From NCBI GenBank assembly GCA_963820095.1, contig CAWFZA010000026.1, forward strand, positions 1 to 64,000: a DNA stretch of 64,000 nt, read 5' to 3'. Every line of letters starts with the position of its first letter. The stretch's first letter is position 1. Positions 35,103 through 44,124 of this stretch are shown here, piece after piece. Position numbers and translations under genes: made by a program. A model generated the notes under the pieces. It did not search any database. It saw nothing but the letters and a program-made list of their open reading frames with translations, and had not been told where the DNA came from. Source of the stretch: Roseiarcus sp963820095. GTDB lineage: Bacteria > Pseudomonadota > Alphaproteobacteria > Rhizobiales > Beijerinckiaceae.

Positions 35103-36023
35103 CTATCGCCGTGCGCGGAGGTCGCGTTGCTGCGCCGGGCGGGGCGCGACGACGGGCTCGGCCGCGCTTGCGGATTGGGGAGCGGCCGGCGCTTCGCGCT
35201 GCGCGCTCTTCATGGCGAAGAAGTCGGATATGTCGTGCGAGCAGATGAGGGTGACCTCACCCGCGGCGAGGCGCGCGAGCTCACGTAGGCGCGCCTGGTT
35301 GGCAAGCCGCTGGGCGCCGTCGAACTGCGCCAGAGACTCGAAAAAGCGCACCCCCTTGGGCGCTTTGCCGCCGTCGGCCGCGACTTCAGCGTGGTGGAAA
35401 TAGGCGTCTCCGCAATGGAAGAGCCAGTCGTCCGCGCGCCGGACGGCGACGCCGCAATGGCCGCGCGAATGGCCGGGCAGGGGGATCAGCAGCACCTCGT
35501 CGCCCGTTCCGGGAATTGCGCGCACGGCCGAAAAGCCGAACCAGGAATTGCCCTCTTCCTCGATCGCGGCCCATTTCTTGACGGAGGAGATTTGCGCCTT
35601 TCGGTAGCGGTTTCGCTCGCCAAACGTCGAACGAAGCGAGGCCGCGCGAAGCTCGTCGGCGAAAACATGGACCGCAGCGTCGGGGAAATCGCTTAAGCCG
35701 CCCGCGTGATCGAGGTCGAGATGCGTCGGCACGATGTGGCGAACGTCGCTTGGGCGGTAGCCCAGATCCACGACCTGCCGGAGCGCCGTCTCGGCGACAT
35801 CGAGCCGCGGCCGCACCATTGCGTTGAACAGGAATCCGAGCCGCCGCGGCTCGTTGACATCCTCGACCCCGAGCCCGGAATCGACCAGGACGAGGCCGTC
35901 TTCGCCCTCGATCAAGAGGCAGTGGCAGCACATGGGTGCGGGCGACAGCACCCCGCCAGCCGCGCCGAACAACCTCCCGCCGCGTGGACAGAGGGATCCG
36001 CAGTTCAGGTGATGGATGCGCAC
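35103..36023 (-). CDS. Metallo-beta-lactamase-fold hydrolase
   Basis: A 306-aa protein with the MBL metal motif VPTHLDLDHAGGLSDFP (HxxxDH), later PLPGHSRGHCGVAV (third His), FHCGDAYFHH (bridging Asp) and CSHDISDFF. It resembles AHL-lactonase/AttM-like members (NCGSLCPRGG, LVDSGLG). The last ~30 residues are Ala/Pro-rich and vary. The substrate is unknown; a quorum-sensing lactone is only one possibility. It is a single gene converging with arfB. Confidence 0.85.
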   Translation of the reverse strand: MRIHHLNCGSLCPRGGRLFGAAGGVLSPAPMCCHCLLIEGEDGLVLVDSGLGVEDVNEPRRLGFLFNAMVRPRLDVAETALRQVVDLGYRPSDVRHIVPTHLDLDHAGGLSDFPDAAVHVFADELRAASLRSTFGERNRYRKAQISSVKKWAAIEEEGNSWFGFSAVRAIPGTGDEVLLIPLPGHSRGHCGVAVRRADDWLFHCGDAYFHHAEVAADGGKAPKGVRFFESLAQFDGAQRLANQARLRELARLAAGEVTLICSHDISDFFAMKSAQREAPAAPQSASAAEPVVAPRPAQQRDLRARR

Positions 36024-36514
36024 GTGGCTGATCCTCTGACCGGTCTTAACCTGTCACAGATCTGTCGTCCACCTACGGCGCCTGTGGGAATTGTACGGTC
36101 AAGGACTGAATTACTGACACAATTCCTTCACCGGTCGGCGGTCGAGACGATATGTCTTTGATTGGGCCGCCACTGAACAGGGCGAAGGAGATCCTTATCG
36201 CCGCCCTCAGCCCGGTCCGAACCGAGCGCCGATCGACAATTTCTTGCGCAAAATAGAATTAGACTTATAATCGCCTCTAATTGGAGAAGGCCGCTGCCCA
36301 AACCAACTGCACCCCGCCGCCTCGCAGATCGGCGGTGGGAGCGACCCTGTCGCGAAAACGGTATCGTTCATTTTTCACGCTTTTCGGCTTCGTCGAGGCA
36401 AGAAACGAAATGGCAGTGGCGGGTTCATTCGAACCGCGTCGGCTTTGCGCGGGCGACAACCGTTTGCCGACAAGAGCGCCCCTTCGAGCATTTCAACAAG
36501 AGGAAGCGAAGCTC
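36024..36514. other. Intergenic, no gene seen
   Basis: The stretch lies between the divergent MBL gene and the small gene at 36515. It is less GC-rich around 36230-36290. An open frame from 36281 extends the small gene upstream but is Arg/Pro-rich without protein character. No RNA gene or clear promoter pair was recognised. Confidence 0.4.
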
Positions 36515-36796
36515 ATGACAGCCGGTGAATTGCGGACGCTTGCCACCATGGTCGGCGAGCTCGGATCGACAAACTTTAAGACAGCGATCGGCGCCAACTT
36601 CGGCAATCTCGCCGATGACGCCGAGGTCGCGCTCGATGTCGTCGCCGTGCTGTTTCCGCCGAGCGCGCCATTCGACGTCGCCGCCGGCGTCCTGCTCGAG
36701 ATTGCCGCTTACTACGCGCCCTCGATCCACATGACGCCGGATCCCAATCCAATCGCCGACGCCCAAACGACACTGTCCCGCGCCGGCCGTGTTTGA
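36515..36796 (+). CDS. Small hypothetical protein
   Basis: A 93-aa frame starting at ATG 36515 after a good ribosome site (GAGGAAG). It reads MTAGELRTLATMVGELGSTN, then FKTAIGANFGNLADDAEVAL, then DVVAVLFPPSAPFDVAAGVL and LEIAAYYAPSIHMTPDPNPI. It is acidic, with a long amphipathic or hydrophobic stretch at ~40-70. That recalls small phage-tail or holin-like proteins, but no family can be named. It is isolated between two opposite-strand genes. Confidence 0.5.
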   Translation: MTAGELRTLATMVGELGSTNFKTAIGANFGNLADDAEVALDVVAVLFPPSAPFDVAAGVLLEIAAYYAPSIHMTPDPNPIADAQTTLSRAGRV

Positions 36797-36823
36797 GCGT
36801 CGCAGCAGGTCGAAGAGGTCCCG

Positions 36824-37372
36824 CTACGCGTCGAGGCCGATCGGCTTTTCGCTGTCGCCCGGCATGACGAGCTCGGGAACCTGCGCGAAACTCCAGACGC
36901 CGGAGGGCTGAAGGTCGAACACCCAGACGAGGTCATAGACGTGACCCGGCCATTTCGGAGGCACGCCCTCCGCGCCGCCGCGAATGAGGGCGGCAATGGT
37001 GGGGATCCCTTCGTGTTGCCAGGAGATGAGGACCGGGTCTTCAGCCTTCTTGGCGGCCGCCACCAGCTCAATCTCCTGGCCCTTGAGGAAAGTCCTGACA
37101 GGAAGATTGAGTGCAGCCGCGAGCGGCGCGACTGTCTGCCTCGGCCGCAGGCTTTCCGAGCCCGAGGCGAACAGGCTATTCGGCTTTGCCAGCGGCGGTC
37201 TCGGCAAGGCGCCATCGGACGGATTGAACAGGCCGACGAGAGCATTGGCCCGCTTCCATCCGGCGAGCGTCAAAGCCCTGGGGTTTTCCACGCCGCTGGG
37301 CATGAGTCCGGGACCGCCGTCGCCCTCCGGCTTCTCCGCATGGCGAATGAGCATGATTTTGGCGGCCGGCAT
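36824..37372 (-). CDS. Histidine phosphatase superfamily protein
   Basis: A 182-aa protein from ATG 37372, preceded by GGAGG; an upstream GTG at 37399 is possible. The phosphoglycerate-mutase-like core has IMLIRHAEKPEGD with the RHxE nucleophile His. A later SWQHEGIP carries the second catalytic His, and between them lie FASGSESLRPRQTVAPLAAA and DGALPRPPL. The family removes phosphate from sugars, nucleotides or proteins, or is non-catalytic. The substrate is unknown. It is co-directional with the MBL gene at 37518, but there are no known shared pathways. Confidence 0.8.
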   Translation of the reverse strand: MPAAKIMLIRHAEKPEGDGGPGLMPSGVENPRALTLAGWKRANALVGLFNPSDGALPRPPLAKPNSLFASGSESLRPRQTVAPLAAALNLPVRTFLKGQEIELVAAAKKAEDPVLISWQHEGIPTIAALIRGGAEGVPPKWPGHVYDLVWVFDLQPSGVWSFAQVPELVMPGDSEKPIGLDA

Positions 37373-37517
37373 GGCTTCCCCGCTTCCTCCACTCGTCACT
37401 TTCGCCGTCCGGCTTCACGCGACTGCGCCTTGCGCGATGGATGGGGTTGGCGAGGCAGCGATAATGACCTGCTCGCCGCGAATTGTCCAAGGGACGGGCT
37501 GGGCCTCGCTCGCTCCT

Positions 37518-38522
37518 TCAATTCCGTTCAGCGGGCTCGCGCGGATCAGCAGTCCAGACATAGCCGGGCTCGCCCGCCAGAAAACGCGACGGTTCGATTT
37601 CCCGTTCGGCGAGCGCGCGCGCCAGCGCCTCTCGCGGTTCCGCCCACCCTTCGTCGCTAAGGCGAAACACGCCCCAGTGAATGCCGATGGCGCGCCGGGC
37701 TTGCAGCGCCTCGAGGATCATGATCGCCTCTTCGGGGTTGACGTGTTGCTCGGCCATGAGCCAGCGCGGCGCATACGCGCCGATCGGCAGCAAAGCGAGG
37801 TCCGGGCTCCCGATGCGGCGCCGTATGGCGTCGAACACGCTGCCGTCGCCGTAGCCGGTGTCGCCCGCGAAATAGACCAGTTCGCCGCCTGCTCGCACGA
37901 CGAAGCCGCACCAAAGCGCCATGCGCCTGTCGAAGGCGCCGCGCGCCGACCAGTGCTGGGCCGGAACGAAAGCGACTTCGACGTCATCGGCGATGCGACG
38001 ACGATCCCACCAGTCGCCTCCGGCAAGACGAGCACGGGGAATTGATCGTCGCACGATGGCGTCGTTGCCGAGCGGCGTGAGGATGACAGGATCGTCACGC
38101 CGGACGAGGCGGCCCAGGGTGGCGACGTCAAAATGGTCGTAGTGGTTGTGGCTGAGGAGAACGAAATCGATCGGCGGCAGGTCGTCAAAGGCGATGGAAG
38201 GGGGAGAGACTTGTTTTGGACCCGCGAAGGAGAGAGGGCTCGCCCGCTCGGACCAGACGGGGTCGGAGACGATGTTGAGCCCGCAGGTCTGAATGAGAAC
38301 GGTCGCGTGGCCGACGACGGTGATGCGCGTCGCGACGCTTCGGGCGATGGGCGTGACCGGCGCAACCGGCGCCCTCTCCGGCCAGGGCGCGGGCTGGGAG
38401 GTCCGGCGCCAGCGCAGGAGATCCCCAAGACCCCTGTCGCGTGTCGGGGGCGAATTGTTGAAGAAGCGAACGCCGTCGAAATGGTCGGTGACGGGGCCCG
38501 CGTGATAGCGACTGCGCGGCAT
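37518..38522 (-). CDS. MBL-fold phospholipase-D-like / UlaG-type hydrolase
   Basis: A 334-aa protein of the RomA/NAPE-PLD/UlaG branch of metallo-beta-lactamases. It has VVGHATVLIQTCGLNIVSDP, the metal motif LLSHNHYDHFDVATL (HxHxDH), VPAQHWSARG, FAGDTGYGDG and IHWGVFRLSDEGW. Relatives hydrolyse phospholipid-type phosphodiesters or lactones. The N-terminal DHFDGVRFFNNSP block is typical of the outer-membrane-protein-associated RomA group. It lies 25 nt from typA, on the same strand, with no known functional tie. Confidence 0.85.
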   Translation of the reverse strand: MPRSRYHAGPVTDHFDGVRFFNNSPPTRDRGLGDLLRWRRTSQPAPWPERAPVAPVTPIARSVATRITVVGHATVLIQTCGLNIVSDPVWSERASPLSFAGPKQVSPPSIAFDDLPPIDFVLLSHNHYDHFDVATLGRLVRRDDPVILTPLGNDAIVRRSIPRARLAGGDWWDRRRIADDVEVAFVPAQHWSARGAFDRRMALWCGFVVRAGGELVYFAGDTGYGDGSVFDAIRRRIGSPDLALLPIGAYAPRWLMAEQHVNPEEAIMILEALQARRAIGIHWGVFRLSDEGWAEPREALARALAEREIEPSRFLAGEPGYVWTADPREPAERN

Positions 38523-38547
38523 CCGGGGCCCGTTTCCATCAGGCTCC

Positions 38548-40374
38548 CTAGATCGCGCCTTCGGTCGCCTTGGCGCGCTCGGCGCGCTTGCGGTCGTTGG
38601 GGTCGAGCAGGGCCTTGCGGAGGCGGATCGACTTCGGCGTCACTTCCACGAGCTCGTCGTCCTCGATGTAGGCGAGAGCCTTCTCCAGCGTCATCTGGAT
38701 CGGCGGGGTGAGGCGCACCGCCTCGTCCTTGGAGTGGGTGCGGATGTTGGTGAGCTTCTTGCCCTTGAGCACGTTGACCTCGAGGTCGTTGTCGCGCGTG
38801 TGCTGGCCCACGACCATGCCCTGATACACCTTCCACCCGGGCTCGATCATCATCGGGCCGCGGTCCTCGAGGTTCCACATCGCATAAGCGACCGCTTCGC
38901 CTGCGTCGTTCGAGATGAGCACCCCGTTGCGCCGCCCGGCGATCTCGCCCTTCCATTCCCCCCAATTGTGAAACAGACGGTTCATCACGGCCGTGCCGCG
39001 GGTGTCGGTCATGAGTTCGCCGAGATAGCCAATGAGTCCCCGCGTCGGCGCGAGGAAGACGAGGCGCAAGCGACCGCCGCCCGAGGGACGCATCTCGATC
39101 ATCTCGCCTTTCCGCTCGCTCATTTTCTGGACGACGACGCCCGAATGCTCCTCGTCGACGTCGATCACCACTTCCTCGATCGGCTCGAGCAGGTCGCCGT
39201 CGCCGTTGCGGCGGAACAGCACCTTCGGCCGCGAGACGCCAAGCTCGAAGCCCTCGCGACGCATGGTCTCGATCAGGATCGCGAGCTGCAATTCGCCGCG
39301 GCCAGAGACGACGTAGGAATTGGAGTTGGGAGCTGGCTCGACACGCAGCGCGACATTGCCTTCCGCCTCCTTGAACAGGCGGTCGCGGATGACGCGGCTC
39401 GTCACCTTGTCGCCCTCGGTCCCCGCGAGCGGACTGTCATTGACGGAGAAGGTCATCGACAGCGTCGGCGGGTCGATCGGCTGAGCCGTCAGCGGCTCGA
39501 CCTCTTCGAGGCTGCACAGCGTGTCGGCGACATTGAACCTCTCCAGTCCCGCGATGGCGACAATGTCGCCAGCGACCGCTTCGTCGATCGGGGCCCGCTC
39601 GATGCCGCGGAAGGCGAGGATCTTCGACACCCGCCCTTGCTCCACCAGATCGCCTTGGTGATCGAGCACCTTCACTGGCGTATTGGTGCGGATCGAACCG
39701 GAAAAGACGCGCCCGGTAATGATGCGTCCGAGATAGGGATTGGCCTCGAGCAGAGTGCCCAGCATGCGGAATCCGCCCGCGCCCACCCTTGGCGGCTCGA
39801 CGTGCTTCAGCACCAGGTCGAACAGCGGCGCCATGTTCTCTTTCGGCCCATCCGGGGAGAGCGACATCCAGCCCTGCTTGGCGGAGCCGTAAAGGATCGG
39901 AAAGTCGAGCTGCTCGTCAGTCGCGTCGAGCGCGGCGAACAGGTCGAACACCTCGTTCACGACCTCGCTCGGCCGCGCGTCGGACTTGTCGACCTTGTTG
40001 ACGCAGACGATGGGTTTGAGCCCGATCTTCAGCGCCTTGCCGACCACGAACTTGGTTTGCGGCATGGGACCCTCGGCTGCGTCGACCAGCACGATCGCGC
40101 CGTCGACCATCGAAAGAATGCGCTCGACCTCGCCGCCGAAGTCGGCGTGGCCGGGCGTGTCGACGATATTGACGCGGATGTCGTGCCATACGACAGAGGT
40201 CGCCTTGGCGAGAATGGTGATGCCGCGCTCGCGCTCGAGATCGTTCGAGTCCATGACCCGTTCGGCGACCCGCTGGTTGTCGCGAAACGCGCCGGACTGC
40301 TGCAGGAGGCGGTCGACCAGGGTCGTCTTGCCGTGATCGACGTGGGCGATGATGGCGATGTTGCGAAGCTTCAT
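38548..40374 (-). CDS. typA: Translational GTPase TypA/BipA
   Basis: A 608-aa ribosome-associated GTPase related to EF-G. The N-terminal G domain has IIAHVDHGKTTLVDRLL (G1), the switch region with ERERGITILAK, VDTPGHADFGGEVERIL (G3) and VCVNKVDKSDARP (G4). The domain II/V parts include SGRGELQLAILIETMRREGF. The BipA-specific C-terminus contains RLVFLAPTRGLIGYLGEL and NVLKGKKLTNIRTHSKDEAV. It supports 50S assembly and growth at low temperature or under stress. Length is normal. Confidence 0.96.
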   Translation of the reverse strand: MKLRNIAIIAHVDHGKTTLVDRLLQQSGAFRDNQRVAERVMDSNDLERERGITILAKATSVVWHDIRVNIVDTPGHADFGGEVERILSMVDGAIVLVDAAEGPMPQTKFVVGKALKIGLKPIVCVNKVDKSDARPSEVVNEVFDLFAALDATDEQLDFPILYGSAKQGWMSLSPDGPKENMAPLFDLVLKHVEPPRVGAGGFRMLGTLLEANPYLGRIITGRVFSGSIRTNTPVKVLDHQGDLVEQGRVSKILAFRGIERAPIDEAVAGDIVAIAGLERFNVADTLCSLEEVEPLTAQPIDPPTLSMTFSVNDSPLAGTEGDKVTSRVIRDRLFKEAEGNVALRVEPAPNSNSYVVSGRGELQLAILIETMRREGFELGVSRPKVLFRRNGDGDLLEPIEEVVIDVDEEHSGVVVQKMSERKGEMIEMRPSGGGRLRLVFLAPTRGLIGYLGELMTDTRGTAVMNRLFHNWGEWKGEIAGRRNGVLISNDAGEAVAYAMWNLEDRGPMMIEPGWKVYQGMVVGQHTRDNDLEVNVLKGKKLTNIRTHSKDEAVRLTPPIQMTLEKALAYIEDDELVEVTPKSIRLRKALLDPNDRKRAERAKATEGAI

Positions 40375-40893
40375 GGGCGGGCTTTACTGACGGGGGACGT
40401 TCGGACGGGAAGCGCGGGGCGCTGTCCTTTTGAACGCGAAGATGACGGGAATACGACGGCGCGCCTGAGTTAACAGCGCCAATCAATTGATTGTGCGGCG
40501 CAATACACGAAAGATCGGCGAAAGGGAAGGCCTAACGCGTTGGCGACGACGAGCCTAGAACGCGCCGCCCCGGCGTGACAAGCCGCCACCCCTCGGCGAT
40601 GAGCAGGCAGGCGATCACGGGAAGAGTTATCGGCGCCTTCGCGCCGGTAGACTCGGCCATTTCAAAAGCCCCGAAGGAATTCGGGTGCGCCGCGGACCTA
40701 TTCATTTCGGCGCGATCCCGCCGCTCGGGCGCCCATGATTGTCTCTTGCAATTCATCGCCGACGGCACGCATCTCTCACATTGGACCGTCCATAGATCCG
40801 TAGCTCTGCGCCGCTCGGCATTTGCGCCAGACGGCGCCCTCGCTCCGGCGGACCGGCGGTTCGGCGACCGTCGACTGCGGGATAGGAGGTTCG
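40375..40893. other. Intergenic with one weak small frame
   Basis: The stretch lies between divergent typA and the hydrolase gene at 40894. On the minus strand 40705-40532 encodes a 57-aa frame (MNRSAAHPNSFGAFEMAEST, then APITLPVIACLLIAEGWRLV as one membrane-spanning segment). It has weak support and is not called as a gene. The ribosome site TAGGAGG before 40894 is strong. No RNA gene was recognised. Confidence 0.35.
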
Positions 40894-41733
40894 ATGAGGA
40901 ATGAGAAGATCGACGCGCCAAATGGCGCAATCGCCGTGCGCGAGTCGGCCGGTCGAGGGCCGCCCGTGGTGCTCATTCACGGCAATTCTTCTTCGTCGCG
41001 CGCCTTCTCGCGGCAGCTCGACGGCGGACTTGGGGCGCGGCTCCGGCTGGTCGCCATCGATCTTCCGGGCCATGGCGAATCCGATGATGCGCGAGACCCC
41101 AGCGGCTATTCGCTTCCCGGGCATGCCTCCGCGGTTCGGGCGGTCGTCGAAGCGCTCGGCCTCCACGAGGCGCGGTTCGTCGGCTGGAGCCTGGGCGGCC
41201 ATGTGACGCTGGAAATGGCGCCCGATCTTCCTCGAGCGCGTGGCTTTGTCATTTTCGGGACGCCGCCGATCCCTTCGCGCGGGGCAGCGTCGATCCCGGC
41301 CGAGGAACCGATGCGCGAACCCTTCTTGCCCAACCCGGCGATGAAATTCACCTTTCAGGAAACCTTCGACCGCGGCGAGGCAGCCGCCTACGTCGCCGCG
41401 TTCTTCAAGCCGGGCTTCGCCGACATTCCGCCGTTCTACCTCGAGGACGCGTTACGGACCGATGGGCGCGCGCGCAGCGGCCTTGGGTCGTCCGTCGAGC
41501 GCGGGCTCTACCGCGACGAGGTCGCCATTGTCCGCGATCTCAAAACAACGCTGGCTGTCCTGCATGGCGCCGACGAGCAGCTGGTCAACGCGGAGTACTT
41601 CGGCTCGGTCGCGATGCCGAGCCTGTGGCGCAGCGCGGTGCAAATGATCCCCCACGCCGGGCATTCCCCACAATGGGAAACGCCGAAGGCCTTCGACGCG
41701 CTGATCGAAGCGTTCGTAGAGGAGACGGGCTAG
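40894..41733 (+). CDS. Alpha/beta hydrolase (HIP/epoxide-hydrolase-like class)
   Basis: A 279-aa protein from ATG 40894. It has VLIHGNSSSSRAFSRQLDGG (oxyanion region), AIDLPGHGESDDARDP, the nucleophile elbow VGWSLGGHVTLEM, LAVLHGADEQLVN (catalytic Asp region) and IPHAGHSPQWETP with the catalytic His. It would hydrolyse an ester, thioester or C-C bond; the substrate cannot be inferred. The upstream open frame to 40822 lacks protein character and was not used. It converges with the Liv-type binding-protein gene. Confidence 0.87.
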   Translation: MRNEKIDAPNGAIAVRESAGRGPPVVLIHGNSSSSRAFSRQLDGGLGARLRLVAIDLPGHGESDDARDPSGYSLPGHASAVRAVVEALGLHEARFVGWSLGGHVTLEMAPDLPRARGFVIFGTPPIPSRGAASIPAEEPMREPFLPNPAMKFTFQETFDRGEAAAYVAAFFKPGFADIPPFYLEDALRTDGRARSGLGSSVERGLYRDEVAIVRDLKTTLAVLHGADEQLVNAEYFGSVAMPSLWRSAVQMIPHAGHSPQWETPKAFDALIEAFVEETG

Positions 41734-41758
41734 AACAGACCTGGCCCGTCAGACGCCC

Positions 41759-42868
41759 TCACTTCGCGATCGGCCCGTATTTGCCAGCGGTCCACTGGTT
41801 GATGTCGTAGCTGGGGTCGAGGACATCCCCCTTCTTGTCGAACCGGACAGAGCCCATGACGGTCTCGACCGGCTTGCCGTCTTCGAGCGCCTTGGCGACC
41901 GCCTTGGGATCGTCGGAGCCTGCGCGCTTGATGCCCTCGGCGATCGCCTGAACGACGCCGTAGCTGAACAGCGTGAAGCCCTCGGGGTCGAATCCTTGCG
42001 CCTTGAACTGCTCGAGCGCCTTGGCGGCGTTCGGCGAACGGCGGGGATCGGAGGGGAAGGTGAACAGCGTGCCCTCGCCCGCCGGCCCCGAGATCTGCCA
42101 GAATTCGGAGGTTGCGATGCTGTCGCCCATCATCAGATTGAGCTTGTAGCCCTGGTCGGCCGCCTGCCGCAGCATGAGTCCGCCCTCGGGATGGTAGCCG
42201 CCAAAATAGACGAACTCGGCGCCGGCGTTCTTCAACTTGGTGACGACCGCGGTATAGTCCTTCTCGCCCGGATTGATGCCTTCGAACAACACCTCGGTCA
42301 CGCCGGCCGCGTTCAGCTTGGCCTTCACCACTTCCGCGAGGCCTTTTCCATAAGCCGACTTGTCGTGCAGGATGGCGATCTTCTTGCCCTTGTATTTCTC
42401 GGCGATCCAAGGCCCGATGAACCCGGCCTGCTCATCGTCGCGCGGGTAGATGCGCATGATCGTCGGGCGCCCCTTTTCGGTCAGGACCGGATTGGACGAG
42501 GCTGGCGACATCATCAGGACGTTGTTGTCGGCGTAGACGTCGGAGGCCGGAATCGACGAGCCCGAACACGCGTGGCCGTCGACATATTTGATCTGTTGGC
42601 CGACGATGAGGTTGGCGACCGCGACCGCCTGTTTCGGATCGCAGGCGTCGTCCTCGATCACGATCTTGATCTTGCGCCCGTTGACCCCGCCGGCCTCGTT
42701 GATCGCGGCGGCGGCCGTCTCGGCGCCGCGCTTCATCTGTTCGCCGATGCTCGCCACCGGCCCGGTCATCGGCCCGGCGAGGGCGATGGTGATGTCTTCG
42801 GCGTTAGCCGGCGCGGTCAGGGCTGCGAGCCCGAGTCCAGCCAGCGACAGGGTCCATGATTTGAGCAT
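41759..42868 (-). CDS. Branched-chain amino acid ABC transporter substrate-binding protein
   Basis: A 369-aa periplasmic protein of the LivJ/LivK family with a Sec signal (MLKSWTLSLAGLGLAALTAP, cleavage at ANAE). The core has IALAGPMTGPVASIGEQMKR, AINEAGGVNGRKIKIVIEDD, SNPVLTEKGRPTIMRIYPRD and ILHDKSAYGKGLAEVVKAKL. It also has YFGGYHPEGGLMLRQAADQG and a late YGVVQAIAEGIKRAGSDDPK. Ligands may be Leu/Ile/Val or other amides such as urea. No livFGHM genes are adjacent, so it is an orphan binding protein here. Confidence 0.9.
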   Translation of the reverse strand: MLKSWTLSLAGLGLAALTAPANAEDITIALAGPMTGPVASIGEQMKRGAETAAAAINEAGGVNGRKIKIVIEDDACDPKQAVAVANLIVGQQIKYVDGHACSGSSIPASDVYADNNVLMMSPASSNPVLTEKGRPTIMRIYPRDDEQAGFIGPWIAEKYKGKKIAILHDKSAYGKGLAEVVKAKLNAAGVTEVLFEGINPGEKDYTAVVTKLKNAGAEFVYFGGYHPEGGLMLRQAADQGYKLNLMMGDSIATSEFWQISGPAGEGTLFTFPSDPRRSPNAAKALEQFKAQGFDPEGFTLFSYGVVQAIAEGIKRAGSDDPKAVAKALEDGKPVETVMGSVRFDKKGDVLDPSYDINQWTAGKYGPIAK

Positions 42869-43060
42869 GCGCGAATCGCTCCTCTATCCCGCGTTTCCTC
42901 CGCGATCCGCCCAATTGATCGGGCATGCTCGCGCGTTTTGAGACTATTTTCGCCCATGCCGATAGCTGGGAACGGGGCGATGTGCAACTACCGCGAGCCC
43001 GCGGTCTTTAGGCGACGCGTCGCGAACCCGGGAGCGGGCCCCCAACGTCGCGCGAAACGC

Positions 43061-44089
43061 CTACCGCTCCGTCAGCTTGAGCTCGATGCGCCGGTTGCGG
43101 GCGCGCGCTTCCTCGTCCGTCCCTTGGTCGATCGGCTGGAATTCGCCAAAACCGGCCGCGGCCAGGCGGTCCGGCTCGACCCCCTTGCTGATCAGATATT
43201 GCACCACCGCGACCGCGCGCGCGGCCGACAGCTCCCAGTTCGACTTGTAGGGGCCCGCGCCGGTGATCGGGGTGTTGTCGGTATGTCCGTCGACTCTGAG
43301 GATCCAGGGGATATCGGGCGGAATCTCGCGCTCGAGGTCGATCACCGCGGCGGCGAGCGTGTCGAGGGACTGGTGTCCGGCCGGGCTGATGTCCGCCTTG
43401 CCGACGTCAAACAGCACCGAGGATTGGAAGACGAACCGATCGCCCACCACCCGGACGTCGGGTCTGGAGCCAAGGATCTGCCGCAGGCGTCCGAAAAAGT
43501 CCGAGCGATAACGACTGAGCTCCTGAACCTTCTGCGCCAGCGCGACGTTGAGCCGCTGGCCGAGGTCGGCGATCTTCGACTGCGATTCCTTGTTCGCCGA
43601 CTCCGATGCGGCGAGCGCGTCTTCGATCGCCGCGAGCTGCTTGCGCAGCGCCGCGATCTGCTGGTTGAGCACGTCCACCTGAGCCAGCGCCTGGGCCGAG
43701 ATCTGTTTCTGCTGATCGAGCACGACGGCTGCCGCCGAGGCTTGGTTGCTGACAGTGTCGGCGTCGACCGCGCCTCGCGAGGCGGCGTCCTTGAGTTGCT
43801 TACGCTCGCGCTCCGCCGAGTCGAGCGTGGCGCTGAGGGCCGACAATTTGCTTTCGTCGGCGCCCTTCTGAGTGCGCTCGAGCGCGAGCAGATTGGTCAG
43901 TTCCTCGATCTGCCGGTTGAGCCTCGTCAGCGCCTCGTCCTTTCCCGTAACCTCGCGCGACAGGAAGAATTGGGCCAGCATGAACACCGACAAGAGGAAA
44001 ATGATCACCAAGAGCATCGTCGACAGGGCGTCGACGAAGCCCGGCCAGTAGTTCACCGGCTCATATCGTCGCGAGCGCGACAGGGCCAT
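43061..44089 (-). CDS. OmpA/MotB-domain peptidoglycan-binding protein
   Basis: A 342-aa protein with one N-terminal membrane helix (FVDALSTMLLVIIFLLSVFM, MotB-like with an Asp before the helix). A long coiled coil follows (~45-190, heptad-like EL/QQI repeats such as AQVDVLNQQIAALRKQLAAI). The C-terminal OmpA/MotB domain spans ~205-342 with WILRVDGHTDNTPITG and NWELSAARAVAVVQYL. It most likely forms an ion-driven complex with the ExbB/MotA-like protein encoded 35 nt upstream, spanning inner membrane to peptidoglycan. No flagellar genes are nearby, so this is not taken as MotB. Confidence 0.82.
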   Translation of the reverse strand: MALSRSRRYEPVNYWPGFVDALSTMLLVIIFLLSVFMLAQFFLSREVTGKDEALTRLNRQIEELTNLLALERTQKGADESKLSALSATLDSAERERKQLKDAASRGAVDADTVSNQASAAAVVLDQQKQISAQALAQVDVLNQQIAALRKQLAAIEDALAASESANKESQSKIADLGQRLNVALAQKVQELSRYRSDFFGRLRQILGSRPDVRVVGDRFVFQSSVLFDVGKADISPAGHQSLDTLAAAVIDLEREIPPDIPWILRVDGHTDNTPITGAGPYKSNWELSAARAVAVVQYLISKGVEPDRLAAAGFGEFQPIDQGTDEEARARNRRIELKLTER

Positions 44090-44124
44090 GCTTCAACTCC
44101 CGAACCTTCCGCCGCGCTCCCGCC

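Noticed and set aside
35706..36161. Long plus-strand frame opposite the MBL hydrolase
   Set aside because: It is the shadow of a well-supported gene on the other strand (THLDLDHAGG motif).
40532..40705. Small one-helix membrane protein frame upstream of typA
   Set aside because: One hydrophobic stretch only, no ribosome site or family, and it lies in the promoter region of two divergent genes.
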